DNA of 51,255 bases from Actinomadura bangladeshensis (GCF_004348335.1 NZ_SMJW01000020.1:1-51255); one strand, 5' to 3'. Shown: positions 35,001 to 44,689, counted from the stretch's first letter. The notes: generated by a model not told the origin, from the letters alone. Translations and numbers: made by a program.

Positions 35001-37382
35001 TCAGCTCTGCCCGCCGGTGGCCTGAGGGTGGTCGACGACCTCGGTGAACAGGGCCAGTTCCGCTTCCTGCGGGGCTCCGTCCGCGTCGGGACCGGTGGGG
35101 ACGGCCGCGGGTTGCGTGGCGCTGCCGCCGCTCTCGCCGGGCACGTGCCGTCCCCGGTGCCGGACGCCCTGCCAGGTCAGCCACAGCAGGGGGAGTACTC
35201 CGCCGGTCATGAACAGCACGTCGCCGGGTAGCCGCAGCCATTCGAACAGCGCGTTGGTCGAGTTGCCGATGAACTCCAGGCTGCGGGCGTCGTAGTAGCC
35301 GATGTCCACCGAGTGGTAGAGCTGCAGGATCCCGAGCGGCATCAGCGTCGCGAAGGACATCCAGGCCAGGCCCGCGTTCAGTGACCAGAAGCTGATGGAG
35401 GCCAGGCGGTCGGACCAGTACTTCTCCGGGACCAGGTAGCGCAGTGCGAAGACCGCGAAGCCGACGGCGAGCATCCCGTAGACGCCCATCATCGCGGCGT
35501 GGCTGTGGTTGGCGGTCAGCATCGTGCCGATCTCGTAGTAGGAGACGATCGGCAGGTTGATCAGGAAGCCGAACACGCCGGCGCCGAGGAAGTTCCAGAA
35601 GCCGACCGCGACGAGGAACATGACCGCCCAGCGGTGCGGGAAGGGCGTCGGGCTCTTGGACTCCTGCCGCGCTCCGAGCCGGATGAACGTCCACGCCTCG
35701 ACGGTGAGGAAGGTCAGCGGGATGACCTCGAAGGCGGAGAAGAACGCGCCCAGTGCCAGCACTTCGGCCGGTTCGCCGTTGAAGTACCAGTGGTGCGCGG
35801 TCCCGATGACGCCGCCGACGCTGTAGAGGATGATGTCGAGGAAGACCACGCGCAGTGCGATCTTCTCCCTGACCACGCCGAGCAGCACGAAGATGTAGGC
35901 GACCATCACCGTGGTGAACAGTTCCAGGAAATCCTCGACCCACAGGTGGACGACCATGAAACGCCAGAAGTCAGAGATGGCGTAGTTGGTGTCGTTGCTG
36001 GTCATCAGGCCGGCCGAGTAGACGATCGGGAGCGCCAGCGCGGCGAAGAAGAACAGCCAGGGCAGGTTGCTGCGGTGCTCGCCGGTGAGCCGGTGCCGCA
36101 TGCCGCGCCACAGGATGACCACCCAGAACGCCATGCCGATGGTGAGGAGGATCTGCCAGAACTTGCCGAGGTCGAGGTACTCCCATCCCTGCATGCCGAT
36201 CCACTTCCACAGGTCGCCGAAGGCGCCGTGGATGCCGGCGAGTTCGCCCAGCAGCGAGCCGACCACCACGATGACCAGCGCGCCGAGCAGCAGGTACGAC
36301 AGCTTCGCCTGGCCCTTGGGGTCCCGGCGGCGGGTGATCATCGGGATGAGGAAGATCCCGGCGGCCAGGAAGCTGGTCGCCACCCACAGCAGCGACAGCT
36401 GGACGTGCCAGGACCGCATGACGTTGTAGGGCAGCCAGCGGTCCAGCGGGACGCCGAAGAAGCTCTCCAGGTCGGCCCGGTAGTGCTGCGCGGCGGCCCC
36501 GGCGAACGTCTGGACGAGGAACATCCCGGCCATCACGAAGAAGAACCAGGCCATCGCCCGCTGGCTGGGCGTCAGCGGCACCGTCCGGGGCTCCTTGAAC
36601 CGCAGTTCGCGCTGGTCGCGGCCGTGCCAGCCGAGCCAGTTCCAGCGTCCGAACGCGGCGAACAGCGCACCGGTGCCGCCGATCAGGGCGATGAGGCTGA
36701 TCACGCTCCACACCACGGTGGACCCGGTCGGCGAGTTGCCGACCAGCGGCTCGGCGGGCCAGTTGTTGGTGTAGCTGTACTGCTTGCCGGGACGCTCCAC
36801 CGATGAGGCCCAGGCGCTCCAGGCGAAGTAGGCGGTCAGCTGCCTGATCTGGGCCGGGTCGGTGATCGCCTCGGGGCGCAGTCCGGTCTTGCCCTGCGGC
36901 TGGGCGAAGAACTCGCTGTAGTGCCGGGTCAGTTCGCTGAAGGCGGCCGCCTGCGCGGCGGAGATGGTGAGGGTGCCGGACTCCTCGTCGTAGGAGTTCG
37001 TCCGGAAGTCTTTGATCGTCTGCTGCAGCGGTGTGTCGGTCCCGCCGTGGGAGCGGTTGACCAGCAGGGCCGCGCGGTGCAGGTAGTCGGCGGTGAAGTC
37101 GGGCCCGAGATAGCCGCCGTGCCCGAAGATCGAGCCGTACTCCATCAGGCCGTTCTTGAGGAAGACGTCCTGACCGGCCATGACGTCGGCATGGGTGAAC
37201 ACGGTTCCGCCGCCGGCCGCGACGGTGCGTTCGGGGATCGGGGGAGTCGACCGGTAGCTCTGGAACCCCATCAGTACCAGGACGAAGAAGCCGAAAGCGG
37301 TGATGAGAGCGGCGGCCTGGACCCAGCCGCGGCCGATGAGCGGGTCGCGTCGCTTGACGGGCGGTGCCGGTGACGCTGTCAC
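35001..37382 (-). CDS. norZ: Quinol-dependent nitric oxide reductase (qNOR)
   Basis: A 793-residue single-subunit enzyme. The N-terminal helix (about 20-45) is followed by a periplasmic domain of about 200 residues (AGQDVFLKNGLMEYGSIFGHG), as in qNOR where it replaces the cytochrome c subunit. The heme-copper-oxidase-like core then follows with about twelve helices: RSWHVQLSLLWVATSFL, MVVHLWVEDFLELFTT, GGVIGTAHHWYFNG and NHSHAAMMGVYGMLAVG with the heme and FeB His residues. It reduces two NO to N2O using quinol. GTG 37382 has GGAGG 5 bases upstream. The last 45 residues are a soluble tail. The gene name follows common use for qNOR. Confidence 0.94.
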   Translation of the reverse strand: MTASPAPPVKRRDPLIGRGWVQAAALITAFGFFVLVLMGFQSYRSTPPIPERTVAAGGGTVFTHADVMAGQDVFLKNGLMEYGSIFGHGGYLGPDFTADYLHRAALLVNRSHGGTDTPLQQTIKDFRTNSYDEESGTLTISAAQAAAFSELTRHYSEFFAQPQGKTGLRPEAITDPAQIRQLTAYFAWSAWASSVERPGKQYSYTNNWPAEPLVGNSPTGSTVVWSVISLIALIGGTGALFAAFGRWNWLGWHGRDQRELRFKEPRTVPLTPSQRAMAWFFFVMAGMFLVQTFAGAAAQHYRADLESFFGVPLDRWLPYNVMRSWHVQLSLLWVATSFLAAGIFLIPMITRRRDPKGQAKLSYLLLGALVIVVVGSLLGELAGIHGAFGDLWKWIGMQGWEYLDLGKFWQILLTIGMAFWVVILWRGMRHRLTGEHRSNLPWLFFFAALALPIVYSAGLMTSNDTNYAISDFWRFMVVHLWVEDFLELFTTVMVAYIFVLLGVVREKIALRVVFLDIILYSVGGVIGTAHHWYFNGEPAEVLALGAFFSAFEVIPLTFLTVEAWTFIRLGARQESKSPTPFPHRWAVMFLVAVGFWNFLGAGVFGFLINLPIVSYYEIGTMLTANHSHAAMMGVYGMLAVGFAVFALRYLVPEKYWSDRLASISFWSLNAGLAWMSFATLMPLGILQLYHSVDIGYYDARSLEFIGNSTNALFEWLRLPGDVLFMTGGVLPLLWLTWQGVRHRGRHVPGESGGSATQPAAVPTGPDADGAPQEAELALFTEVVDHPQATGGQS

Positions 37383-37489
37383 GGAACCTCCAGTGGGGGG
37401 ATTTTCACGGCTGGTGCTAGTTTCTACAGATGAAACTGTGAGAAAAACAAGCCGCTGGAAGCCGTCGGCCGAGAGACCTTCCCCACACG

Positions 37490-37850
37490 ACCGTGCAGCC
37501 GCAGGTGGCGCCCGAACGGGCTGGACGGGCTCTCGGGCACGTTGTCGACCCGGAGCCTGCGGCTCGTGCACGCGATCCTCAAGCGCGTGATCCGGCAGGC
37601 CCAGGCCCGGGACATGGTCATGCGGAACGTGGCCGAGCTGGTCGAAACTCCGAAGGGCACGGCCGGGCGTCCGAGCCGGGCTCTCACCCTGGACCGGGCC
37701 CCGGGCCGTTTTGGAGGCGGCACAGTCATCGCAATCGCACGCCTACGTCGCGGTCGGCCTGCCGACCGGCGTCCGCACCGAGGAAGCCCGCGCCTCGATC
37801 GTGCCCAACTCAAGGAAAAGGCCGCTGGCCGCCCAATTGTTTCGGTTCCT
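37490..37850 (+). pseudogene. Tyrosine recombinase (integrase) remnant with frameshifts
   Basis: One frame reads STRSLRLVHAILKRVIRQAQ then RNVAELVETPKGTAGRPSRA, the core-binding domain of actinobacterial phage/ICE integrases. A different frame picks up AYVAVGLPTGVRTEEARA, the start of the catalytic domain with its first Arg. At least one frameshift separates them, and both termini are lost. It marks a former integration event. Confidence 0.75.
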
Positions 37851-38160
37851 GAAAAGGTTGTTCCGAGCGAATGTCGATCACTTTGCCGGGTCGCTCGATC
37901 GCCAAGAGTCATCTCTTGGTGCGAATGGGTGCACGCTCCCTGATGTAACAGCGCCAGCTGTCGCTGATGTGTCACACCCTCTGCGGTAAGTGCCTCTGAC
38001 CTGGGGATACTCAACGTTCCGATGCAATGGGAGGCTGTTGCGAAAGGGGCCGGGCCAGTCTTGAGATGGGCGGATATTCGTCGGCGGGATCTGTTAGTGT
38101 CCATGCTTTCGCTTTCGGGGGAAGGCAGTGAATGTCGATTGACCGCCAGGGGAGTTCGTC
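37851..38160. other. Gap of about 310 bases upstream of the amidase
   Basis: Nothing protein-like. It is somewhat lower in GC than its surroundings. TCAGCGACAGCTGGCGCTG-like complementary words around 37950 can form a small stem. The amidase promoter should be here, but no clear -35/-10 pair was found. Confidence 0.35.
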
Positions 38161-39669
38161 GTGTTCAGAAGTAACCGTGGCCGGGTGGCCGTGGTGTCCG
38201 CCGCGGGGGCGGTGGCGGTGGCCGGGGCCGTCGCTTACGGGGTGACGCGCCCAGCCGAGAAGCCGGTCTCGTCCGCGTCGGACATGCGGCCGGTCAAGAG
38301 CGAGGTGCACACCCTCGCGCTTTCCGGGCAGGAGAAGGCGGCGTGGGCCAAAGGACGCCCGGCCGCGGGGGTTCCGCGTACCGGGACCGAGCCGTTCAGC
38401 ATGCTCGGCGTCACCTGGGGCACCGCGCGGGACGGGTTGAAGGGGGCGGTCGCGGTACGGACCCGCTCGGCGGCCACGGGTGCGTGGTCGCCCTGGCGGA
38501 AACTCGAGCCCGGCGGTGACGCACCCGACTCCCGCTCCCCGGAGCGGTCCGGATCGCGGGGCGGCACCGCGCCGCTGTGGGTCGGGCCGTCCGACGGCGT
38601 CGAGGTGCGTGTCGTGGGCCGAGCCCGGGGCGGCGCGCTTCCCGGCAAGCTGCGGGTGGACCTGGTCGACCCCGGGGACAGGGGCCGCGGCCGCCCATCG
38701 CACGCGGGTCCGAAGCAAGTGCCCACTAGGAATCCGCACAATCCGGAGGAGAGCACGACACCTTCGGCATCGCCCACCACGGAACCGGAGGGTCAGCAGC
38801 CCACCGTCTCGGCGACGCCCACCCCGTCGGCGAGCCCGACCTCAAGCTCCTCTGCTCCGACGGCGGCGCCCACGCCGACCGCCTCCGAGCCCACCGTCTC
38901 GGCGACACCGACGGCCTCGGCCAGCCCGTCCCCGAGCCAGACGCCCACCCCGACGCCGACCACCGCGGAGCCCACCGGCTCGGCCGGCCCCACCGCATCG
39001 CAGTCGGCGAGCGCGTCGGCGTCCCCGAGGGAGCCGGTGACCCCGTCGCCCACCGCGACCGCGGGTCCCGCGCCGCGTCCGGCGATCGCGTCCCGGGCCC
39101 AGTGGGGCGCGGACGAGTCGCTGGTGAAGGCGGCGCCCGACTACGACCAGGCGGTCAAGGCGGTGTTCGTCCACCACACCGACACCGGCAACGCCTACAC
39201 CTGCGACCAGTCACCCCAGGTGATCAGGTCGATCTTCACCTACCACGTCACCAGCCTCGGCTGGAATGACATCGGCTACAACTTCCTGGTCGACAAGTGC
39301 GGCACCCTGTTCGAGGGGCGCGGCGGCGGCGTCGGCCGCCCCGTGCACGGTGCCCACACCTACGGCTTCAACACCGACACCACCGGTGTCGCCGTGCTCG
39401 GCACCCACATCAGCGTGGCGCCTGCCCAGGCGGTGCAGGACACCATCGCCAAGGTCGCCGCATGGAAACTCGGCCTCACCGGCCAGGATCCGGCAGGCAA
39501 GGTCACCCTGACCTCCCTGGCCCCCGACGGCACGGGCAAGTACCCCTACGGCACCAAGGTCACCTTCAACGCGATCTCCGGGCACCGCGATGGCTACGCC
39601 ACCGAATGCCCTGGCGACGCCCTGTATGCCAGGCTCGCGGCCATCCGCACCGCCGCGTCCGAACTGTGA
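38161..39669 (+). CDS. Secreted PGRP-type N-acetylmuramoyl-L-alanine amidase
   Basis: A 502-residue protein from GTG 38161. Signal or anchor helix at about 8-27. Residues 45-180 match the conserved N-terminal module of actinobacterial PGRP proteins (FSMLGVTWGTA, TGAWSPWRKLE, VEVRVVGR). A Pro/Ser/Thr-rich linker spans about 200-300. The amidase_2/PGRP domain is at about 310-500: VKAVFVHHTDTGNAYTC, YNFLVDKCGTLFEGRGGG, ISGHRDGYATECPGDALY, supplying the Zn His and Cys ligands. It cuts the bond between muramic acid and the stem peptide during wall turnover or in defence against other bacteria. It is a single-gene unit. Confidence 0.94.
   Translation: MFRSNRGRVAVVSAAGAVAVAGAVAYGVTRPAEKPVSSASDMRPVKSEVHTLALSGQEKAAWAKGRPAAGVPRTGTEPFSMLGVTWGTARDGLKGAVAVRTRSAATGAWSPWRKLEPGGDAPDSRSPERSGSRGGTAPLWVGPSDGVEVRVVGRARGGALPGKLRVDLVDPGDRGRGRPSHAGPKQVPTRNPHNPEESTTPSASPTTEPEGQQPTVSATPTPSASPTSSSSAPTAAPTPTASEPTVSATPTASASPSPSQTPTPTPTTAEPTGSAGPTASQSASASASPREPVTPSPTATAGPAPRPAIASRAQWGADESLVKAAPDYDQAVKAVFVHHTDTGNAYTCDQSPQVIRSIFTYHVTSLGWNDIGYNFLVDKCGTLFEGRGGGVGRPVHGAHTYGFNTDTTGVAVLGTHISVAPAQAVQDTIAKVAAWKLGLTGQDPAGKVTLTSLAPDGTGKYPYGTKVTFNAISGHRDGYATECPGDALYARLAAIRTAASEL
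38760..39060 (+). repeat. Low-complexity PT/SA-rich linker repeats inside the amidase gene
   Basis: Codes for imperfect repeats of the type (Q/E)PTVSATPTxSASP, clearest near 38799 and 38889 and again in degenerate form near 38967. Such linkers are usually flexible wall spacers that may be O-mannosylated. Repeat number could vary between strains. Confidence 0.75.
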
Positions 39670-39861
39670 CCCTGCCGACACCGGTGTAGGAGCCGGGCCA
39701 CCCGGCCGGACGAAGGCCGGTCGCCCCGTCCCTGAGAACACAGCGGACGCGGCGACCGGCCACCGTCGAGTCACCACCGGTGGCCTTCCCGGGAACCGGC
39801 CATGCCCGCACAACCTGATCTCACCGATGGAACTGCGATCTCCAAGTGCGGCTGGAGTACT

Positions 39862-39869
39862 AGGTACCT
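39862..39869. promoter_or_regulatory. AGGTACCT palindrome before the PadR gene
   Basis: A perfect 8-base palindrome in TAGGTACCTTAATGAG, only 8 bases before the likely GTG start. This position suits autorepression by the PadR protein. Confidence 0.4.
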
Positions 39870-39876
39870 TAATGAG

Positions 39877-40269
39877 GTGAGCGGCATCGAGAGAGTCACC
39901 GTCCCCCTGCTGGACGCCCTCGAAGTCCTGCCGGACGCCCACAGACGACGCCAGTTCGAAGTGCACGGCTGGAACCTCATGCGCACGACCCACCGCGCCG
40001 GCCCCACCATCTACCGCGTCCTCGACAGGCTAGAGAACGCAGGGCCCTGGAAAGACGCCAACCCCGACCCGAGTAGACCTAGACGCCGCTTCTACGAACT
40101 AACTCTTAACGGCCTCGCTAGAGCCTACGACCTGCTCGAGGCTCGCCGCCCGGCCGCACTGGGGCCTGCCCGTCGACCGCTCGGCAGGTCGGCACCTGGG
40201 CCGGCGATCCTGCGGCCGCTCGCGCGCAAGTTCGCGGTTCGACGAGAACTGCCCGGAGGTGAGGCATGA
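39877..40269 (+). CDS. PadR-family transcriptional regulator
   Basis: About 130 residues. The winged helix is at about 1-95, with VTVPLLDALEVL, GPTIYRVLDRLENAG and RPRRRFYELTLNGLARA, the typical PadR wing and dimer start. GTG 39877 starts the protein directly at the domain and is preferred over ATG 39802, whose extra 25 residues fit no family. ATGA overlap with the next gene shows coupling; this PadR plus small membrane protein pair recurs in actinobacteria. Confidence 0.85.
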   Translation: MSGIERVTVPLLDALEVLPDAHRRRQFEVHGWNLMRTTHRAGPTIYRVLDRLENAGPWKDANPDPSRPRRRFYELTLNGLARAYDLLEARRPAALGPARRPLGRSAPGPAILRPLARKFAVRRELPGGEA

Positions 40270-40772
40270 CACTGCTCAACTTCGGTCTCGCGGTCGCAGC
40301 GGGAGTTCTCGCCACCGAGTGCACGGACATCGCTCCATGGTGCGCAGTCAGGTTGGCGCGCTGGGCCGCCTGCCGACGCTACGCGGGCGATCCGGAGCGC
40401 GCTGCTCTTCGTGCGGCCGAACTTGAATCGGTTCTCGCGATGCGACCGACGCGGATCCTCAAGCTGACGACTGCGTTGGCCTTTGCGGCGGACGCAGTGC
40501 CCACATCCACGCGTTGGGGCGTGGTGATACAGACGCTCGCCTACATCAAGAACAGGCCTCGCGAGTACCTCGTTCCGCAACTCTGGCTCCTCGCTCCCGT
40601 GATGCTCGGTGTCATAGGGGTGATCTTGCTCTTTGACGGCGATGTACCGGTCGGCTTTGCGGTCCTCCTTGCTGGGATGGCGCCAGGGGCGCTGTCACTG
40701 CTGGTCATGGACGTGATGGGGGCATCGCGGCGAGCGCGAGAGCTTGCGTCCAGTGAGGCAGGGGAGTCGTAG
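40266..40772 (+). CDS. PadR-linked membrane protein of unknown function
   Basis: A 168-residue protein. Helices at about 3-20, 65-82 (weak), 103-122 and 126-148. A charged segment (ACRRYAGDPERAALRAAELESV) between the first two is the most ordered soluble part. The function is unknown. Translational coupling to the PadR gene suggests that the regulator controls or senses with it. GGAGG lies before ATG 40266. Confidence 0.8.
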   Translation: MTLLNFGLAVAAGVLATECTDIAPWCAVRLARWAACRRYAGDPERAALRAAELESVLAMRPTRILKLTTALAFAADAVPTSTRWGVVIQTLAYIKNRPREYLVPQLWLLAPVMLGVIGVILLFDGDVPVGFAVLLAGMAPGALSLLVMDVMGASRRARELASSEAGES

Positions 40773-41065
40773 AGTGCGCAGAAACAGCCTGGAGTGAGTG
40801 GTCCGGGGCCCGACCGTATGCTCGGGCCAATGTCGGCCGGCCTATGTTCAGGTCGACGATGGAGTTCTTGACCATCCCGCACCGCCCGGGGCTGATCGCA
40901 GTCCGTCGGGGTGCACGCCGACGATGTGCGACCTGTGGCTGAACAACTGGCGGCCGAACAGATCGTGAAGGCAAGGCCGAGGGGGCGCTGAGCAGAATTA
41001 TCACCGCACCCAGAACAGCCGACCAATCCCCCACCACTACAAGAAATCACGCCGTGGATTCAAGC
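40773..41065. other. Gap of about 290 bases
   Basis: No frame with family features on either strand. It lies between the PadR pair and the end of the convergent NACHT gene, and no strong hairpin is seen. Confidence 0.35.
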
Positions 41066-44000
41066 TCAGAGGTGGAGTCTTTCATTCACCTGATCGAACA
41101 GTTGGCGGACCTTCGCGTCGTGGGAATCGTCAAGGCGCAGCCCTTCAAGCGCGGCCAGGTCCTGTGACGTGGCCAGCCCTCGGTGGAGAGAGGAAAGGAT
41201 GGTCTCTAGCGCGGCCTTCAGGTAGAGGTCCCGCTCCTGCCTCGCGGGGAGCACCGACACGGTCACGACCACTCGCGCTAGGTCCGCAAAAGCGCCGGGG
41301 TCCCGCTCGTCCCGGAATCCGGCGACCAGCGCGGCGAGGAGGGCATGGGTCACCGAGACGGCGCGTTCGCCGGGAGCGGCCAGGTTGGCGATCGTGGGGA
41401 AGGCCCTCGCGAACGGCTCCATCGAGTGGAGCATGAAGGCGTCCGTCGCACTGCAGAACACGCTGCTCTTGAGCCGGATTTGGAAAGGCTCGTGCGCCGG
41501 ATCAAAAAGAATGTCGCCGCGCATCTCGTGCTCCGGCGGGATGTTGTACGTCCAGTACAGGTCCGGCGAGTCGGGTTGGTAACCCTCGGTCATGCGGGTG
41601 ACGCGAATGGTGCGCCTGCTTCCGTCCCACTCTTGATGAAGTGCGATGGTCCTGCAGAGGCCGCCCCATTCCTCGCCAAGGAGTTGGGATCGCCACAGGG
41701 TGGCTTGCACGCGCCAGGGAAAGCCCGCGTCCCCTTCCGGGAAGAGTTCCCGTCCGGTGAGCTCGCCGCCGGCCATTACCGCCAGGACCACGAGGTTCAT
41801 GCTCCAGGCCGCATGCCGCGCCGGGACGGTGGCCGGCCGCGGCCGATATTGATCATGGGTGGAGCCGGGACGCGGATGGAGGGCCCGGCGGTAAAGGTCG
41901 AGCAGCAGCCCGGTCAGCGCCTTCCGCCTTGCCGGGTCCAGTTGGGCGAACATGCCCGCCAGGAAGTCGATGATGGGCGCCCGGGCCGTGAGTCCCGCGA
42001 AGGACAGGAGCGCATGGAGCAGGTCGTCGTTGATTTGCGGAGCCAGCGGTGACCCGGTCGCCATGGCGGCCTGATCCGCCATGCTGCCGAGGATGCGGGC
42101 GACGAGCCGGGCGATGAGGAATTCACCGAACGTCGCGTGCAGAAACTCGTAGGTGTGCAACGGCCGCCCGTCACGGGTCACCTGCGTCTCATGGACGAAG
42201 AAGAACCGCCCCACCACGATCTGCGCCGCCGACAAGGGAGCCTGGAGTCCGGCGTCTCCGAACTGAGCGCGCTCCGGTGCGAGCAGCGCGGTGAGGTCCG
42301 CGTCCAGGTCGGTGTCGGAGACCCACTGGCTGCGCCGGTTGAACATGGCGAAAGCGACGACCGACAGCCGCAGCAGTTCCTGCTCGACCGCCCGCTCATG
42401 CCCCTCGTCGTCCAGGTCGGGAAGCAGCTTGCGGATCTGCCGCCCGGCGAATTCCCGCAGGAGCCGCTCGTAAAGGCCCGTACGGTCGAAGTCCGCCGAC
42501 CTCTGGTGCAGGGCGTTACCGTCCGCGTCGTACAAGGCGAGCATCAGCAGCAGCAGCGGCTGCTCGGCCAGTTCCCGATGCGCCAGTGCCACGTCGTCCG
42601 AAAGGGAACTCAGCCCGCGTCGCCGCAGGGCGGGCTCGTTGAGCTCGCGCCAGTTCGCCAGCCATGTCCTGATCTGCGCGTCGTCGAACGGCTCCAGGCG
42701 CGCGACGACGGAACCGTGCGGAATCCTCGCGCGGTCGACCACGGCCGTCCGGCTGGTCACGACGACGGCGACCGGGCGGCCCTGGTCGGCCTCGCGCTCC
42801 TGGAAGGCCGTCACCTTCATCAGGAAGTCGGTCTGGGTGACGCCCGTCGCCTGCAGCAGTTCGTCGAAACCGTCCAGGATGACCACGGGAAGCGCACCGG
42901 CGCCGGCCTCGACGAGGCGCGGCCAGGACATCCGCTCGCCGGTCGCCTGCCGGACGGCGTCCTCGATGCGGGTCTGCAGATCGTTCTCGGTCGGCGCCTG
43001 CCGGAGTTCGACCACGATGGGCAGGAAGTCGTCCGCCGGAAGGCGCGCGGCCAAAATGCGGGTGAGGACCGATTTGCCCGACCCGGGCTGGCCGAGCACC
43101 AGCAGCGGCGACGCAACCGCCTCCGGCGAGGTCAGGTAGCCGGCGAAGAAGCGGCTCGGTTGGGCGTAGACCGGAATGTCCGTCCACCAGGAGTCGTGGC
43201 TCGGACGCGCCGTGGCGTCCATGACCGCCGCGCGGAGGCGATGGTCGACGTATCCCTGCTCCAGGGTCGGGATCGTCAGGCCGGACGGGATGTCCCCGCC
43301 CACCGTGATGGGCCGGTGCAGGGATGCCTGGTAAGAGTGGGACAGCGCGCTCCGGGGTGCACCGGACCGGCCCGTCATGGACGCGAGCAGCCGCTCCAGC
43401 TCGGCCATCCCGCTCGCCAGTTCGCTCTGGGCAGCGCGCCTTTCCCAGTGCTCGATCCAGATGCCGAACTCCGGGCAGTCCACCGCCAGTCGGCGCAGCA
43501 TCTCCTCGTATCTTTCCAGGGCCTGCTCAGGCACGGCCAGGGTCAGTTCGCGGACGTCCTCCCCCGGACCCGCCCTTCCGGGCAGCCCGGCGGCGAACTC
43601 GACCAGACTCGTTCCGAGCCGTCCGTAGTACACGAGCAACTCGCGCCGTATCGACTCGTGCGTATGCGATGGTCCAGGCGTGGGCAGCTCCACCCGCGTC
43701 AACGCATGGGCCACACCGCGGCGTCCCACGTCCTCGCCGGCTCCGGTTAGCGAGACCTGCTCGCCCGGCTTCAGCCTGACCTGCGGCAGCACGTCCGCGA
43801 GTGTCTCGAAGTAGGCCGCCAGGACGATGATCGTGTGCGCCGCCCGCAGCCGCTCGGTACGGGTCAGGCGGTTCAGGCCCCGCAGCCGGTCACCGAGATC
43901 GCGGGTGAGCGCGTGCCCCAGCCGCACGGCCTCATCGCGGGCCCCCAGCACATCCAGCCCGGCCCCGGCCAGCCCGAGCCCGGCCAGCCAGTCGAGCAGA

Positions 44001-44068
44001 TTGATCAGCTTGCTCTCGCTTTCCCCGAGCATCCTGACCGCCTCTGCATAACTGATCGGACGCCCCAC
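41066..44068 (-). CDS. NACHT-type STAND NTPase with N-terminal helical domain (bacterial NLR-like)
   Basis: A 1000-residue protein. Residues 1-230 are all-helical and open with SYAEAVRMLGESESKLINLL, in the style of NACHT N-terminal helical (NNH) domains, probably NNH7. The NACHT NTPase spans about 310-640: Walker A GQPGSGKSVLTRIL (near 326), Walker B VVILDGFDELLQATG (near 396), sensor VVVTSRTAV, and a PLLLLMLALYDA helix. The C-terminal 350 residues are helical without clear repeats and may be the sensor. Bacterial NACHT proteins of this build include anti-phage defence factors. Lying beside integrase and IS relics supports a defence role, which is inferred. Confidence 0.88.
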   Translation of the reverse strand: MGRPISYAEAVRMLGESESKLINLLDWLAGLGLAGAGLDVLGARDEAVRLGHALTRDLGDRLRGLNRLTRTERLRAAHTIIVLAAYFETLADVLPQVRLKPGEQVSLTGAGEDVGRRGVAHALTRVELPTPGPSHTHESIRRELLVYYGRLGTSLVEFAAGLPGRAGPGEDVRELTLAVPEQALERYEEMLRRLAVDCPEFGIWIEHWERRAAQSELASGMAELERLLASMTGRSGAPRSALSHSYQASLHRPITVGGDIPSGLTIPTLEQGYVDHRLRAAVMDATARPSHDSWWTDIPVYAQPSRFFAGYLTSPEAVASPLLVLGQPGSGKSVLTRILAARLPADDFLPIVVELRQAPTENDLQTRIEDAVRQATGERMSWPRLVEAGAGALPVVILDGFDELLQATGVTQTDFLMKVTAFQEREADQGRPVAVVVTSRTAVVDRARIPHGSVVARLEPFDDAQIRTWLANWRELNEPALRRRGLSSLSDDVALAHRELAEQPLLLLMLALYDADGNALHQRSADFDRTGLYERLLREFAGRQIRKLLPDLDDEGHERAVEQELLRLSVVAFAMFNRRSQWVSDTDLDADLTALLAPERAQFGDAGLQAPLSAAQIVVGRFFFVHETQVTRDGRPLHTYEFLHATFGEFLIARLVARILGSMADQAAMATGSPLAPQINDDLLHALLSFAGLTARAPIIDFLAGMFAQLDPARRKALTGLLLDLYRRALHPRPGSTHDQYRPRPATVPARHAAWSMNLVVLAVMAGGELTGRELFPEGDAGFPWRVQATLWRSQLLGEEWGGLCRTIALHQEWDGSRRTIRVTRMTEGYQPDSPDLYWTYNIPPEHEMRGDILFDPAHEPFQIRLKSSVFCSATDAFMLHSMEPFARAFPTIANLAAPGERAVSVTHALLAALVAGFRDERDPGAFADLARVVVTVSVLPARQERDLYLKAALETILSSLHRGLATSQDLAALEGLRLDDSHDAKVRQLFDQVNERLHL

Positions 44069-44195
44069 AAAGCCCTCCTGCAGCTAGAAAGCAATACCGC
44101 CATCCTGCTCCCGGCCATCAATCGCCCACCACTCATGACCACCTTCGGCCCCATTCGGCGCCACCGCCTGCACACCAGCGGGTGTGTCAAGTTGA

Positions 44196-44625
44196 CGGGG
44201 ACTGTCTGAAAGTCTGTGGGTGAGGCGGTGATCGGCTTTCAGTTCAGGGTGATGCGGTCACCGTAGTGCAGCGCCAGGGCGTTCAGCGCGGCCTTCCAGC
44301 CGGGGGTTTTGCCGGTGACGTTCGACCGGTTCTTCAGCGGCTGGCGGATGACCAGGTAGAGCACTTTGAGCGCGGCCTGCTCGGTGGGGAAGTGCCCCCG
44401 TCGGCGGGTGGCTTGGCGGAACCGGGCGTTCAGGCTCTCGATCGCGTTGGTGGTGTAGATGACCTTGCGGATCTCGGTCGGGAACGCCAGGAACGGGGTG
44501 AACGTCGGCCAGGCGTCCCGCCATAGCCGGATGATCGCCGGGTAGCGGTCGCCCCACTCGGCCTCGAACTCGGTGAACCGCTGCTGGGCGGCGGCCTCGG
44601 TCGGGCGGCCCGCGGGGGCATCCAA
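44196..44625 (-). mobile_element. IS256-family element remnant (3' end of transposase plus terminal sequence)
   Basis: The minus strand from about 44625 to 44239 encodes the last 125 residues of an IS256/Mutator transposase: RYPAIIRLWRDAWPTFTPFL, TTNAIESLNARFRQATRRRG, TGKTPGWKAALNALALHYG. The 5' two thirds, with the first catalytic Asp residues, are gone. GGGACTGTCTGAAAGTCTGT (about 44197-44216) looks like the element's terminal inverted repeat. At about 44640 it joins directly to an IS3-type fragment. Confidence 0.85.
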
Positions 44626-44689
44626 GCCGCCCGGGCGGACGCCGGACGTGACTTGGCGGCGTAGTAGGTGGACGGTGCGGTCTTGGTGC

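Noticed and set aside
38760..39060. Possible tandem-repeat or CRISPR-like DNA
   Set aside because: The repeats are imperfect, in frame and encode a PT/SA-rich linker within the amidase; no spacers of uniform length. No CRISPR array was seen anywhere in the window.
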